Source of the DNA: Acheta domesticus
Taxonomy: Eukaryota > Arthropoda > Insecta > Orthoptera > Gryllidae
Direction: 5' to 3'
NCBI GenBank assembly: GCA_031308135.1
Contig: JAHLJT010003656.1
Coordinates: 51,871,665 to 51,935,664 of the forward strand
DNA: 64,000 bases
Numbering within the stretch: position 1 is the first letter of the stretch; each line of letters starts with the position of its first letter. Below, one piece after another: positions 1 through 10,269 of the stretch. A program made the translations under genes and the position numbers. The notes under the pieces were generated by a model. The model searched no databases. It had not been told where the DNA came from and saw only the letters and a list, made by a program, of their open reading frames with translations.

Positions 1-262
1 TTACAATATCCACGTGGAATGCCAGTGGTCTGTGTCTCCAAGTATCAATCTCACTGTCCAGTAATAGTACTCCAGCACGCTTGCAGGTCTACCATAGGGT
101 TCCTTTAAGGATAACAATGGAATTAAGGACATTCGAAATATATTTCAGAAGAAATTGTTTATTTTTACACAACTAAATAATATTACAAGTAAATCGTATA
201 ACAAGTAAGCAACTAAATATACGATCAAGATAAATTACATTACACACTTTCAAGAACAGTAA

Positions 263-651
263 TAGGGTGACCTGTCTTTTTTCTAGGACGAATTTTCCTG
301 ACTTTTTCAGGTCGTTTCCTTATTTTTTACGCCAAACTTTGTGAAGTATTTTATAGTATTTAAATAAAATGTTAAGTGAAGCATGACTTTAGTAGATATT
401 AAAACACTTTATCAACCGAGCTCTTTTCCTTTTTAAATTCCCGATGTTCTTGCACTATCACATTGTGAGAGAGACTATGTATTTCGATTCGAAAAAAAAA
501 AGTGTCTTCCTTTATATATTTTCAGCTCTCAGATTGCACCGCAAAATTTCAAAATTTCATTTGGGAGACTCAAGACAAATCTGATGGAACAGGAGAATAC
601 ATATCGACATTCAGGACATATCTCGCATTTTCAGGACGTATGGCAACCCTA
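263..651. mobile_element. hAT-like miniature element (candidate)
   Basis: The two ends form imperfect terminal inverted repeats: the left end starts TAGGGTGACC and the right end, read on the other strand, starts TAGGGTTGCCATACGTCCTG. TCCTGA-type words recur inside both ends, a layout known from non-autonomous hAT elements. There is no coding capacity. The 8 bp on either side do not match, so the target duplication is lost or the ends are misplaced by a few bases. Placement in hAT rests on the terminal motif alone. Confidence 0.4.
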
Positions 652-830
652 GCCTGCCCGTTTGCCATAATTAGGATTTTTTTGAGCTGGGGTCTCGGCA
701 GCGGCGCACGGTGTGACTACACTGCGGAAACGTGGCAAAACCTCAAATGGCATCGAATTCGATTATCAAGGTCTACCCAGGGGTTTTCGAGGAAGTTAAT
801 TTCAATTTTACTAATACTAATGCATATCCC

Positions 831-868
831 GATTTTGTATTAATATATAAGTATATTAATACAAAATC
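831..868. repeat. Perfect 17-bp inverted repeat, 4-bp loop
   Basis: Bases 831-847 are the exact reverse complement of 852-868, separated by TAAG. The arms are AT-rich, so the structure would melt easily; it could extrude as a cruciform or form an RNA hairpin. No gene adjoins it, so a transcription-terminator role is not supported. Confidence 0.85.
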
Positions 869-1379
869 CCGAACCGAATGCTTCGTTTCATTTTAGTAAT
901 GCAGGTTGTCGCTGCGAGATATACACGCTCATACACAATTTTTCGTAAAACGTGAATCTGCAGCGACACGCAGCCAAATTTTCCTTTAATTGAATGAATA
1001 TTAAATACCTAAATTTCTCTATAAATTTCAGGTGTATTCTGTTATACATATCGAGTGATGTGGTGAGAGATTCCCAAAATTAACTTTTATTTTTGAGGTT
1101 TTGGCCACGAGTTTGCCGTCTGCTCCCACCGTGCGGTGGGCAGAAAGGAACTCGGACGCGCGGCAGGGAGAGGGGGGAGGGAGGTGACGCACGTGACATC
1201 TGTCAGCTCGGCATGCGCTGTTTGCGTTGGCAGCCTGCCCTGCCCCCTTCCCTCCCCACCCTTCCCCTCCCCACCCACGCAGGTCTGACATCTTTCCTCG
1301 CTTCAAAGAATGACGGCTCGACCTGGCCCTCTCATTCACTCCAGCGTTCATGTTCCTTGACACAAAACAATACTTCATG

Positions 1380-2819
1380 CACCTTTTGTTTCTCGCTCTT
1401 TAAATAGATCTACGTTTGCAACCTCCAGACCAAGCGCTTTATGACGGAGACCACACATTTTTAAATTGAAACTAAGCATGTTTAAAATAAGAATAATTGT
1501 GAAAATAATTAAATACATTTCTTCTAATAAGTATTGGTTTATTCAACCATTGAAAAACCAAAACCAAAAGAAAATTCAAAATTAACGTCGTATTCTTCTC
1601 TTTTTCCTCTTCATCAGTTGGATTGTATTCTTCTCAATTGGATTGTGCAGTCTCAAGCTGAAATCGAAAATATGTTTAGTTGTATCTCTTGTTGTTATTG
1701 TTTACTACAATATTCTGAATTAGATAATTGTAGATTTCATTTCTAGTCACTAATTACGAATAAAATTTTATCTCTATCTTTCCTCTTAATCTCTTCTCGA
1801 AGCAAATAATTCTTTACATTGCCAATTAGTGTCGAAAAGCACGCGTGACAAAGCACGAAAACATACGAAACAACTCTCATTGTATCAGTCGTAAAAAGAA
1901 AAAAGAAGGTGATGTGAAAATAAGAAAAAGTATCCTTAATGGTGATCAGGAAGTATAGATGTGATAATGTTATTTACTTTTTCAATATGATGGGAAGCAC
2001 AATAAATCTTGAGAGCAACAAATTATCATAAATTTCTTATAATTTGTAATATTTTAAATGTTATAAACACTATGTGCCTCACATAGGGAAACTCTTTTCG
2101 AGGTGTTACTATGTAGCTCTTTTTCGAAGGGATTTTTGATGAATGAAGATTTTCAAATGCTGTTGTCTACAATGTGAACATTGTATTTGCAGCATACTAC
2201 ATACGGCATACGGTTGAGTTAAACGTTTTGTGGAGACAATGATATATCGAAAGTAACCCGAATGTAATTCAACCTATTTTAACTTGTTGGTGCGGACTGT
2301 TAGCGAATATAGAACTATAAACAGAATTGTTCCAAACAATCACTATCCTCTCCAGATACCGCCGAAAAAAAATTTGCGTCTTGCATCGCAATGTTATTAT
2401 GTTTGATACGAAGTGTTACTGCAAAGCAGAAAAACTATTTTATTCTACACAATGCGAAGATTAATGATAGTTTGCTTAATTGTTAATAAATAAACAAAAC
2501 GTTTTTAGTGGAATAATAATAGACATCAATCAGTCATGCATGGCCACGACCCAATTACAAGATATCGCCAAAGAGACTCTCAGATGGCCTCTTGTTCGGC
2601 AGCAGGCATTTCACTACGGCGCGCACCCATGTAAGCCTTCAAACTGTTTCTCCTGTGTCACGTCATTCTTCTGTAATGGAGCCAGAAAATTAATTGCTAG
2701 CACGAACCTACCATCATTCATATCCTTGCGGTTAGTTCTTTACCTCTGCGTTGTTGAGGATGAAGTTTCTTGTCCGAACTGAATAGTAGCAATTACAAAT
2801 ATGAAACTTTTGATGGAAT
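1380..2819. other. AT-rich stretch without recognised feature
   Basis: Read on both strands. Only short frames with no family motifs are present and no repeat boundaries were recognised. A GC-rich patch (about 1120-1300) precedes it. Confidence 0.5.
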
Positions 2820-2893
2820 GGACAGCACCTTTGCCTGTTTTTAATTAGTTCGGAACGGACAGCACCTCTGCCTGTATTTAATTAGTTTGAAAC
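2820..2893. repeat. 37-bp tandem duplication
   Basis: Two adjacent 37-bp units, 2820-2856 and 2857-2893, differ at four positions. Each begins GGACAGCACC and contains TTTAATTAG or TTAATTAG, an AT-core word of the kind bound by homeodomain proteins. A recent local duplication is the simplest explanation. Confidence 0.85.
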
Positions 2894-3265
2894 AACTGTC
2901 ATAATATCAATGCTGCTTTCAACTTCTAATGTTGCTACAAGTACATTTCAAACTTAACTTCTGTATTTAACTGAAAACGTGCAACACACGGATCACCACA
3001 ATCAATTTAAAGGTTTAAAAGTAGCTTAAAAATTACATTTTCTCAAATCTATTAGAAAGGAGTCTGGAGACAGAAGCAATTGGGGCTCGCCTGTGTTGCC
3101 TCCAGCGGTCAAACGGTGCTGTTGGGTGCTAGAGCGCGGAAGGAAACTGCCTTCGTGAAACAGAGCAAGTCGCGTTGGAAACAAAGAGGCGTATGGCGAG
3201 GATTGGCGGCAGGCGGAGCGTAAACCAGGTGACGCCAACCCCGAGGTGCGCAGCGCTGACGGTGG

Positions 3266-3432
3266 CCTGCGGAGCGGAGCGCGGCGGGACGAGGCGGGGC
3301 GGGGCGGGGAGGACGAGGCGGGGCGGGGCGGGGGGGGCGAGGCGGGCGGGACGGGGCGAGACGGGGCGAGACGGGGGGGGGCAGGGCGGGGTGGGGCGCG
3401 GTGGGGCGGAGCGGGGCGCGGCGGGGCGGAAG
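3266..3432. repeat. G-rich minisatellite (GGGGC-type)
   Basis: About 165 bp of degenerate GGGGC/GGGAC/GAGGC words, nearly free of C runs on the plus strand. It contains many G-runs of three or more at short spacing, so it should favour G-quadruplex formation. The frames that read through it on both strands give low-complexity Arg/Gly or Pro/Ala strings and are not genes. Confidence 0.8.
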
Positions 3433-3929
3433 CAGCGTTGCTGGATGATAAAATCTATATCTCAGTAGCAACTATCAAAACTGCTGGTACTTCCACTAAA
3501 ATTGCTGGTACTAATATCAACTGATTTAAATTCTTGCATTGTTCATATTGTAACTTTTAAAATTTTAACGCGCGCAGGAAATTCGTTAAACTTAACTCCA
3601 TATCGATTCATTTTAATATCTATAAACTAACTGGATTAAAACGTTCTATCCTTTCTTACTATAGAATGTTCTAGAACAAAACATCTTATGTCACCATTAA
3701 TGTTTTTAGGGCAGTGATTTCACCCATCTTGTAGATATTTGTAGTATTCGTGTTAGATATAAATTATTGAAGAAAAAATTATTAAACGAATCCTAAATCG
3801 TACATCATCAATTACCGTTTTCTTGCAATCCTGCTATTTAAGCGTTCCAGGATGTCTTCACCCTGGTACACGGAATCTTCATTAAACTCCTGGCACAAGT
3901 ACCTGGATCCTGGTACGTCTGGCAACACT

Positions 3930-4090
3930 GGTTGGGAGCGTGGATCGCAGCCGCAAAATAAACGCGGGCGGAAACCTCTCAGCGCCTAATTCCCGCGCGC
4001 TGGTCTGCCCTTCTCCGCCTCCTTCGCCCCAGCGACGCCCTGCAGAGCGCCTTCTCCCTTCGCGCGCCGGATTTAGGGGCCGTTAGGAGC
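3930..4090. promoter_or_regulatory. CpG-rich island, function unknown
   Basis: A short GC- and CpG-rich patch in AT-rich surroundings with TAATTCCCGCGCGC and GCGCGCCGG motifs. CpG-rich islands like this recur through the window (4480-4645, 6695-6890, 8500-8760, 35280-35420, 51445-51600, 58940-59190). They could be promoters, enhancers or decayed GC-rich repeats. No transcript start can be proved from sequence. Confidence 0.3.
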
Positions 4091-4479
4091 GGTTAACAAG
4101 GAGAGAGCATACTTCGCTGTGCACTTGCCAAGCACAAAATTCTCTGTTCCACGCTGTAACACAGACCGTATTCGGAACATAAATTGAGTTATTTTACCTT
4201 TTCATCTAACAAAAGTACGAATTTGAAAGAAACATAAAAATATTAATTCTTAGACCAAGGTATACGAGTGAAGGATTTTTCTGCATATTACTACGTAAAT
4301 TTTAAGTGCATTATTCTATTTTGCGATACGTTTGGACGATACATTGGGAGAATATGGAAGCAAACTCATAACACCGACAACCAACGCAGACTTTTCGTTG
4401 AAAAAAGCTGATTGTCATCTGGTAGAGAACGATTTTAATTATCCACTCGCAACTTTGTGAAGCGCGACATCGATTAAGG

Positions 4480-4645
4480 GGCAAGATTGATGGGGCCCCT
4501 TTGGCGCCTTCGTGTGCGTGGTGGCTGCTGGGCTGTGCGGGCTCCGGAGGTCGCCGCCGCGATGGAGAGCCTCCGCTTATGGCCCGCGCCCATCCGTCTC
4601 GTGCCTCTCAAGCAGCGGTCGCGTCGCCGCCGGGGTCGCATTCAA
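4480..4645. promoter_or_regulatory. CpG-rich island beside SINE-2 copy
   Basis: GC-rich stretch ending where the SINE-2 tail begins. It includes GCCGCCGCGATGG, a start codon in a favourable context, but no useful frame follows. Regulatory function is only a possibility. Confidence 0.25.
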
Positions 4646-4649
4646 ACGG

Positions 4650-4945
4650 TAGTTTGTTAGTTAGTTAATGCCTTATTTTACGTTGCGAGACTCGGGCCAT
4701 CAGATCCCACTCTTCCGTTTGACCACGCAAATTTCACTTCGCTCCTTTCACCACCTAGCGGAGAAAGAAGGTATTATCTCGGGCGACGAAACAGGCGATT
4801 TTGAATTGAGCTCAGAGGCTTCATTTGGGCTTGATATTTTACATGTAGTAAATGTACTACATGGGACAGCCGGCTTTACATGGGACTACGCAATCTTGGA
4901 TACAACAATTCGATACGCTGACCGTTATACTATCCGAATCCGCAA
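4650..4945 (-). mobile_element. tRNA-derived SINE, family 2, internally deleted copy
   Basis: On the minus strand this matches the copy at 36800-37160 over most of its body, including CCTTCTTTCTCCGCTAG, GCCTCTGAGCT and the end CGTAAAATAAGGC. The head carries an A-box-like word (GGATAGTATAACGG, plus 4923-4936) resembling tRNA-Asp. The B-box and start of the body are missing compared with the other copy, a deletion of roughly 85 bp. The 3' tail is an ACTA-type simple repeat at 4650. Apparent open frames here are accidental. Confidence 0.75.
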
Positions 4946-5059
4946 ACGTTGCATCAGCGAGGCTGGTGTTGGCACAGTGGAAGGACTTTTCTAAAAGTAA
5001 TGAAACCAGTTGTCATAGACAACATTTATTCTATTGAAATTTGCATGTTTTACAACTTT

Positions 5060-5290
5060 CGAACCCTGCAGTTTTGGAGTCTTCTTCAGTCATGATACTA
5101 ATAATGTGGTTCTCCAGCACTTTATTTCAATCCATCTTTGTGGATATGTTGAGTGTGGTATTGCATTCTATTAAAGTGACCATAGAGGTGAAAGTTTACA
5201 CTCAACATACGCACAGAGATTAATTTACGTAAGGTGAAGAAGAACCTCATTATTAATGTCGTACTTGAAAAAGAATCTAAAACTATGGGG
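5060..5290. mobile_element. Fold-back (inverted-repeat) element
   Basis: Two arms of about 95 bp, roughly 5060-5157 and 5199-5290, are imperfect reverse complements. They share TAATAATG.GGTTCT and the inner word ATGTTGAGTG. A loop of about 40 bp separates them. There is no coding capacity, so it is a foldback MITE of unassigned superfamily. It abuts the SINE-1 fragment starting near 5289; target duplications were not resolved. Confidence 0.65.
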
Positions 5291-5399
5291 ATTCGGCACC
5301 GCCCCAGCCAGGACACTCTCTAAGTTCCCGGCTGATCTTCAGACAAGTGTTCTACTGTAAGGCATTTAAGTGTGTGTATAAGGCGAGAGGCTAGGGTAG
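5289..5399 (-). mobile_element. SINE-1 copy, first part (split by solo LTR)
   Basis: Matches the minus orientation of SINE-1 over GGCACCGCCCCAGCC, TAAGTTCCCGGC and the GTGTGTGTAAGG region. The match breaks at 5399 and resumes after 5876, with 473 bp of LTR between. It is an old, degenerate copy. Confidence 0.75.
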
Positions 5400-5872
5400 T
5401 GTAGCGTCGTGGCGCGCTAAAACGGTGACAACAGGCGGCAGATGGCCAGATGTTAAACAAAGGGCGCAGAAGATGACGCATGGGGAAATTCTGCTCAGCG
5501 CGGGTACGGCGAGGTACGATGGGGGCGGCGGGTAGCGCCGAAGGGCGTATATAAAGGCGTGGGAACAATGCCTCTTTCTTCCTGTTTCTCAGCAGCGTCG
5601 GCGAGTGGTTGCGCGTAAGTAGTGCTTGCGGCGCACGTGAGCCAAGGGGCCGGCAATTCATTGTCGTGACGAGCGAGACATGTATTAGGTCTCCGAGTAG
5701 AGCGGTGTGGTAGCCGTTCAGTAAAATATCTCTCCTAGCGGTGGGTTCTATTTATTTAGTTAATTGTAAACAGTGCAATTTGTTATGTGACTACGGCCTA
5801 GTTTATAAATAAATCTACTGTTCTTACAATCCACTCTCGTCCGTGTTCTGATTACACTCGTATGACGCCACA
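5400..5872 (+). mobile_element. Solo LTR of a retrotransposon (Gypsy-like), 473 bp
   Basis: The segment begins TGTAGCGTCG and ends GACGCCACA, giving the TG...CA ends of an LTR and a short imperfect terminal inverted repeat. It is flanked by identical 4-bp GTAG at 5396-5399 and 5873-5876, a target duplication of Gypsy-compatible length. A TATATAAA box lies at 5548-5555 and an AATAAA polyadenylation signal at 5808-5813, giving U3-R-U5 order on the plus strand. SINE-1 sequence continues directly on both sides, with no primer-binding site or internal region, so recombination has left one LTR. The family is inferred from duplication length; no coding region confirms it. Confidence 0.85.
5548..5555 (+). 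promoter_or_regulatory. TATA box of the solo LTR
   Basis: TATATAAA sits in a GC-rich context about 150 bp into the LTR. TCAGCAG about 35 bp downstream is a plausible initiator. It could still drive transcription into flanking DNA, but this is untested. Confidence 0.6.
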
Positions 5873-5876
5873 GTAG

Positions 5877-6110
5877 GCAAGAAGAAGGAAATATTGCGTT
5901 CGGTCTGTGGCTCGTTATTTAAGGTAGTGTTTCGCCATTCGCCTGATGTTCATTGGACGAACCACGGAGTATCAACCAGAGCAGCCTCGTGGCTGATTTC
6001 TTCTCCATGCAACGGCTGAATTCGACACAGCAAAATACCTTGTGTCGAAAATTCTGTCAACGTCTGGACCTGAACCCTAGGACGTCCCGATCAAAGGCAT
6101 TGCTATGACA
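5877..6110 (-). mobile_element. SINE-1 copy, second part
   Basis: Continuation of the SINE-1 copy interrupted by the solo LTR. Matches include GAAGGAAATATTGCG, CATTCGCCTG, GAATTCGACA, GTGTCGAAAATTCTGTC and CCTGAACCCTAGGAC. The tRNA-like head is eroded. Confidence 0.7.
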
Positions 6111-6127
6111 GGGGATTATATGGGAGA

Positions 6128-6259
6128 ATAGAGAGGTTTTGCACGCCATAGCGGGCAGACTATCGGTCTTCTACGCACACGCAGATGCAAAAAAGTGACG
6201 CAGAACTTCATCTGCGATAGTGAAGATCGATAGTGCTGTCCGCTATGGCGTGCAAAATC
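6128..6259. mobile_element. Hairpin (fold-back) element, main part
   Basis: Left arm 6135-6171 pairs with right arm 6222-6259 (CCGCTATGGCGTGCAAAA type), with an inner stem CGCAGATG/CATCTGCG. The right arm is cut at 6259 by the transposon at 6260-6659. Its last bases (TCTCATTG) resume after 6667 and restore pairing with the left outer end. It is a foldback MITE older than the element inside it. Confidence 0.75.
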
Positions 6260-6659
6260 CACGGTGTAAGATATATAGGTGTGTCAACTAGCCACCTTCG
6301 GGGCAAATTTTCTGAAGCCACTTTGAGGCTAGTTTCTCGCTTGGTGCACACGATCGGTTTTTCGTCACGGTGTAAGATATACATCTAAAGATGACATCTT
6401 AAACTGTGGCTATTATACAGTTTTACCAAACATTTCCTACCCATTCTCGTAACTGTTCGCTCTAGACTTTACCAATTCCACCGCGAAGCGACAAGTCACT
6501 GACTTGAAAGTAGAAATCAGCTGGCGACAGAGCTGTCGAATGGATCATGAACTTGCCCCAATGAGACCCAAAGATCGCAGCGCTTGTATGCAAGAACTAG
6601 CCTCACATAATCTTCAGTTTTAGAACGGGAGTGAACACACCTATATATCTTACAGCGTG
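6260..6659. mobile_element. 400-bp DNA transposon with perfect 8-bp target duplication
   Basis: The ends are near-perfect 25-bp terminal inverted repeats (CACGGTGTAAGATATATAGG on the left, CACGCTGTAAGATATATAGG on the right strand; one mismatch). Weaker inverted similarity extends inward through TGAGGCTAGTT. The element is flanked by identical 8-bp GCAAAATC at 6252-6259 and 6660-6667. An 8-bp duplication fits hAT (also P or Merlin). There is no transposase, so it is non-autonomous. A third copy of the terminal motif lies inside near 6366. Confidence 0.9.
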
Positions 6660-6694
6660 GCAAAATCTCTCATTGTCATACGTGCATGTGGCAA

Positions 6695-6890
6695 CACTGC
6701 GAGAGGCCCGCGCCGAGCCGCGTCTGCGCACGGTCCCGCGCAGCGCGCGTGCCCCATCTGCGCACCGCCGCCGGCTCGTATTTCGGAAGCGCGCGTGCTG
6801 TGGAAGGTTGACCCCTAATCTCCGCGGAGCGCTTGCCTGTCACGGACTCGAGAGGGCGCGATGGGAACGCGGTCTGAGTGCTGGAGGGGC
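6695..6890. promoter_or_regulatory. CpG-rich island
   Basis: GC- and CpG-dense stretch (GCGCGCGTGCC, GCACCGCCGCCGG) with no repeat structure found. It could be regulatory. The 89-codon frame across it has no recognisable domain. Confidence 0.25.
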
Positions 6891-6899
6891 ACGTGGTTG

Positions 6900-8500
6900 A
6901 TTCAATGACCGTGTGGTTGCTTTAAAGATGGAGATGGTTGTAATCATGGCCCTTTAATTCCCATATAACGTGGTGGAGACCATGACAGTGGCGCGCTCTC
7001 CTGCATCACCTTCTTACAGGTGATGTTACTTACTCAAATACGAACTGCTGCCAACGGAACTTGAAAGTGCGTGGCTGCTGCGTAGGTTCGCCAGACGCAA
7101 GGAATGTTACAAAAATAGCGTCGATGTTCTCGCTTTCTTCAGCGGTTTCTGAATGTATATATTATGAACAATTGAACATGTAGAAGACAGTGTTCGTATT
7201 CCTCAGAAGTAGCCAATTTTTATGTGCGGAAGTTGGCGAGCCTAACCTGCATCTGTACCCGGCGCCACTAGTTCCTCCTACAGTTGCACCTTCGAGCTTT
7301 GCCTCCGGTTTTGATGGGGAGTTGCGAGGGCCTGGTGTGTCGGCTGGCGTACTGGATTCCGGAATCTCTCTCACTCTCTGCCGGCTGGCGCCAGCACCCT
7401 CTTAACTCGTAGTTGCCTGAACGAAGAAAAAATCAATAATTCCACAACTTAGTAATAATATTGTAGTAGGTAAATAATAAGCATTGGATTTTGATTTTTA
7501 TATCTTTGTTAAACTACAATGGTATTTGTAAGTACCTACTGGCCTCTAGATAACCACACTTATCAATAATGATTTTTTACACTTATTTCATTTAAAATGT
7601 GGTATTAACTTTCATCTGTAGCTTACAGGTGAATTTTTCCACAAAAAACGAAGAAAAAAATAAATACAGAATTAGGATTCGAATCCCCTCTTCTGGAAGA
7701 CGCAACACAACACGACATGGCAACAAACAAATGCAGTGAGAAAGCTATAAACTCTTAAAACCTACAAATTGTAAAATAAAATCACACCAGAATGGTACTT
7801 TATAGAATCAACAAGCTGTGAGACTCGCTGGTACATATAGTAATTATTAAATACGCATAAAAGAATGTGTTTCTTGTAAGCACCGTCAGTCTACTAAAGG
7901 TTAAGTAGGGGAGGCGCAGTCCAGGATAGCCTCGCCTCGAGCCTCCTCGTCTCGCTGGACTGCGCTCCGCCCCAGCTTCCAAAATGCTCACCACAACAAT
8001 TTCATGGTGATGTTGGGGGTCACAAATACTGTATTCCTCCTGTCGAATATCTAGTGAAGGAGGTTTTCAAGTCAAGGGTTTTGCTAATGGTGATAGATAT
8101 GATAGCTGAAGAGGATAAGTCTTGGTGACGGTGATTAGCAGACTTATTTCGTGATGACGGTGGCCTAGATGACGAGGCATTTGATGGAGGCGATTTTGAT
8201 TGTGGATGGCGATTTACATGACGGATATAATTGTGAAAGATGTTAAAGTGTAAGAGACAGGTACATTGGTGTATAAAACAGCAGTGACGTGGAGGAATTT
8301 CAATTAAATGTTTCTTTTACCGATAACGTAAATTGGTGTTAAAACGCGCCCAAGATTAGAATAAGTGTATATGTGAATGCAGAAAGAATCCAAATTGTAG
8401 CAGTATTGTCAATTGTGTTCTAGAATGTCTCTAGCGATATACGTGATCAAAACAGCAGTCGATAATCGAACGCATGAGTTGCGAGTAGCCGTGCTCGTTC
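6900..8500. other. Stretch without recognised feature
   Basis: Mixed composition, no transposon ends or domain-bearing frames seen. GGATTCGAATCC at about 7676 is a palindrome that resembles a tRNA B-box, but no A-box accompanies it. Confidence 0.5.
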
Positions 8501-8760
8501 GGCGAAGTGACCTGAGCGGCAGGTCTGCTCCGAATGGCCGGTATTAGCGAGGCACCGCCCCTCGGAGCGGACCGCCCCTCGGAGCTTCCGCGGCAGCGCC
8601 CAGCGCGGACCGCAGCCAAAACTGCCGATTAATTGGGCCCGTCTCCGCACGAGCGCGCCCGCCGCCCATGCATATTAACGCTCCCTCGCAGCGCTCTCTG
8701 CAACGGTCCGAAGGCCTCGCGAGCGGAAAAACGGGGGCGCGCGCAATCTCCAAATGCACA
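8500..8760. promoter_or_regulatory. CpG-rich island with homeodomain-type site
   Basis: About 260 bp of GC-rich, CpG-dense sequence with GATTAATTGGGCCC near 8626 and CATATTAACG near 8672. Overlapping minus-strand frames have no domain. A regulatory role is conjecture. Confidence 0.3.
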
Positions 8761-9331
8761 ACCTTTTTCCGGAGAAAGAGGGAGGTGATGAATACTATAT
8801 GAAATGGAGGATATTTTTAAGCAAGAACTTAAGCAATTCTTGGTTACTAGATGTGGGATGAGGATTCATAGACAATGATTAATACGTAAAATAACTACTG
8901 GGAATGCAATGTCTCCCTCTCGTGTGTCTCGTTCGCATCATAGTGGAAAGCCCATTGACACCGAAGTATTAGGACGGGACTGTAAGCTCGGCCGAGAAGG
9001 GAATGGGATGTCACCACGAAAACCCTCTCCGAGTGTTACTGGTTCGTGCTGTGCCACAGCTTCGTGAATAACATTTATGTTATATTCGTGAAATATCTGC
9101 TGTAACTGCTGAACAAGTTGTTACATTTCCTCTCAGCGAATACGGTTGTACAGAACTGAGGCGAGGAAGGGCGTCGGTGTCCCACGCACTCTCTCAACGC
9201 CTCCGGCTGCGTTGGCGCAGGACAACGCCTTCTGCCATTGCAGTGGATGGAACCGGAGGTCGTGGATTGGGGTGCCGACAGTCGTGGAAATTTCGACATT
9301 AACGCAATAGTTTGTTCAAATTAAGCCACTT
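8761..9331. other. Stretch without recognised feature
   Basis: No repeat ends or coding signature recognised. It ends where the truncated SINE-1 copy begins. Confidence 0.5.
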
Positions 9332-9490
9332 TCTAGAGGAGAATTCGAGCGGCCAGTTTCTCTGATCAGTAGTTTTGTGTGATTTCTCCGATCCTTATCG
9401 GGCGAATACTAAAGCAAGTACACTAACAAACGGGCCACTGATCATGTGCGATATTTTTTCCTTAATTCTTCTCCCCACCTCTCCTCTTCA

Positions 9491-9522
<32 letters not shown>

Positions 9523-9779
9523 ACACACACAAATGCACATCACTGCCACATAAGGACAGACCAGGCGAGAGCTGAGAGCTTGTCCCAACTGTGACGATGC
9601 CCCGCTGGTGGGGAATACCTGGAGAGGAAAATCCCTCAAGAAGACGTGCGGATCTCTCGTTACAGCGGGGGAGGAATTCCGCCAACCCTCGGGATGAAGC
9701 ATTTACTACACTAACGGGACTAATGAACTTGGCAGCTATGCGCCAGGATACAAAATCAACTAATCAATCAATCAATCAG
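9332..9779 (+). mobile_element. SINE-1 copy, 5'-truncated
   Basis: Plus-strand copy beginning inside the body at GAGGAGAATTCGAGCGGCC. It continues through ACAAACGGGCCAC, GAGAGCTTGTCC and CCCCGCTGGTGGGGAATACC to the tail CTAACGGGACTAATGAACTT and an ATCA simple repeat (about 9762-9778). The tRNA-like head is absent. Its CA-rich segment has expanded into the microsatellite at 9490-9531. Confidence 0.8.
9490..9531. repeat. (CA)n microsatellite inside SINE-1
   Basis: Forty-two bases of CA repeat with one TA interruption. It lies at the position where other SINE-1 copies have a short CACACA run, so the element seeded the microsatellite. The same happened at 45667-45708 in another copy. Confidence 0.95.
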
Positions 9780-9787
9780 CTGTGACG

Positions 9788-10254
9788 CTGGGGATGCGAC
9801 ATCGATATGGATGTTTTCAAAATATTGGTGATTGTATAAAATCGTCGATGTATTTAACAAAGATTTTTTATCCTGATGTGTTTTAACATCGATGTTTTGA
9901 GTTCGATGTTTGTAGGTGGTCGATATTTTAATCATAACAAAATTTTATAATAATATCTAAATATCCATTAATTTAATATTCTTCAAATAAATGTGGAGAA
10001 CAATAAATAAAGTCGAGTTTTCGTATATAAAGAAGCTGAATAATCTAATGAGATAATAAAGTTTTGTTAATTGTCCTGGCAAATTTTTACTTTGTTTTAT
10101 CAGTTCAATATCATTTAAAAATTAATAAACTTTCTTAATGAAATCCCCTCGGCGTGAACTTGAGTGGTTACTAATCCGGTTTTAAAAGCATCGATGTTTA
10201 ACAACATTTGTGTGGTTTGGGGTCGATGTGGTGTGGGCGATGTCGCCTGCACTC
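9788..10254. mobile_element. hAT-like miniature element with ATCGATG motifs
   Basis: Left end contains GATGCGACATCGATATGG; the right end, read in reverse, contains GTGCAGGCGACATCGCC. The shared core is GCGACATCG. ATCGATG words cluster near both ends, as in the neighbouring element at 11265-11733. No transposase is present. The 8-bp flanks match poorly, so exact ends are approximate. Confidence 0.45.
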
Positions 10255-10269
10255 GTGCTACGTGCTTTC

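Noticed and set aside
3900..3940. GTCTGGCAACACTGG as a hAT right end
   Set aside because: No matching left end could be found upstream.
7670..7690. GGATTCGAATCC, like a tRNA B-box
   Set aside because: It is a palindrome with no A-box or cloverleaf on either strand.
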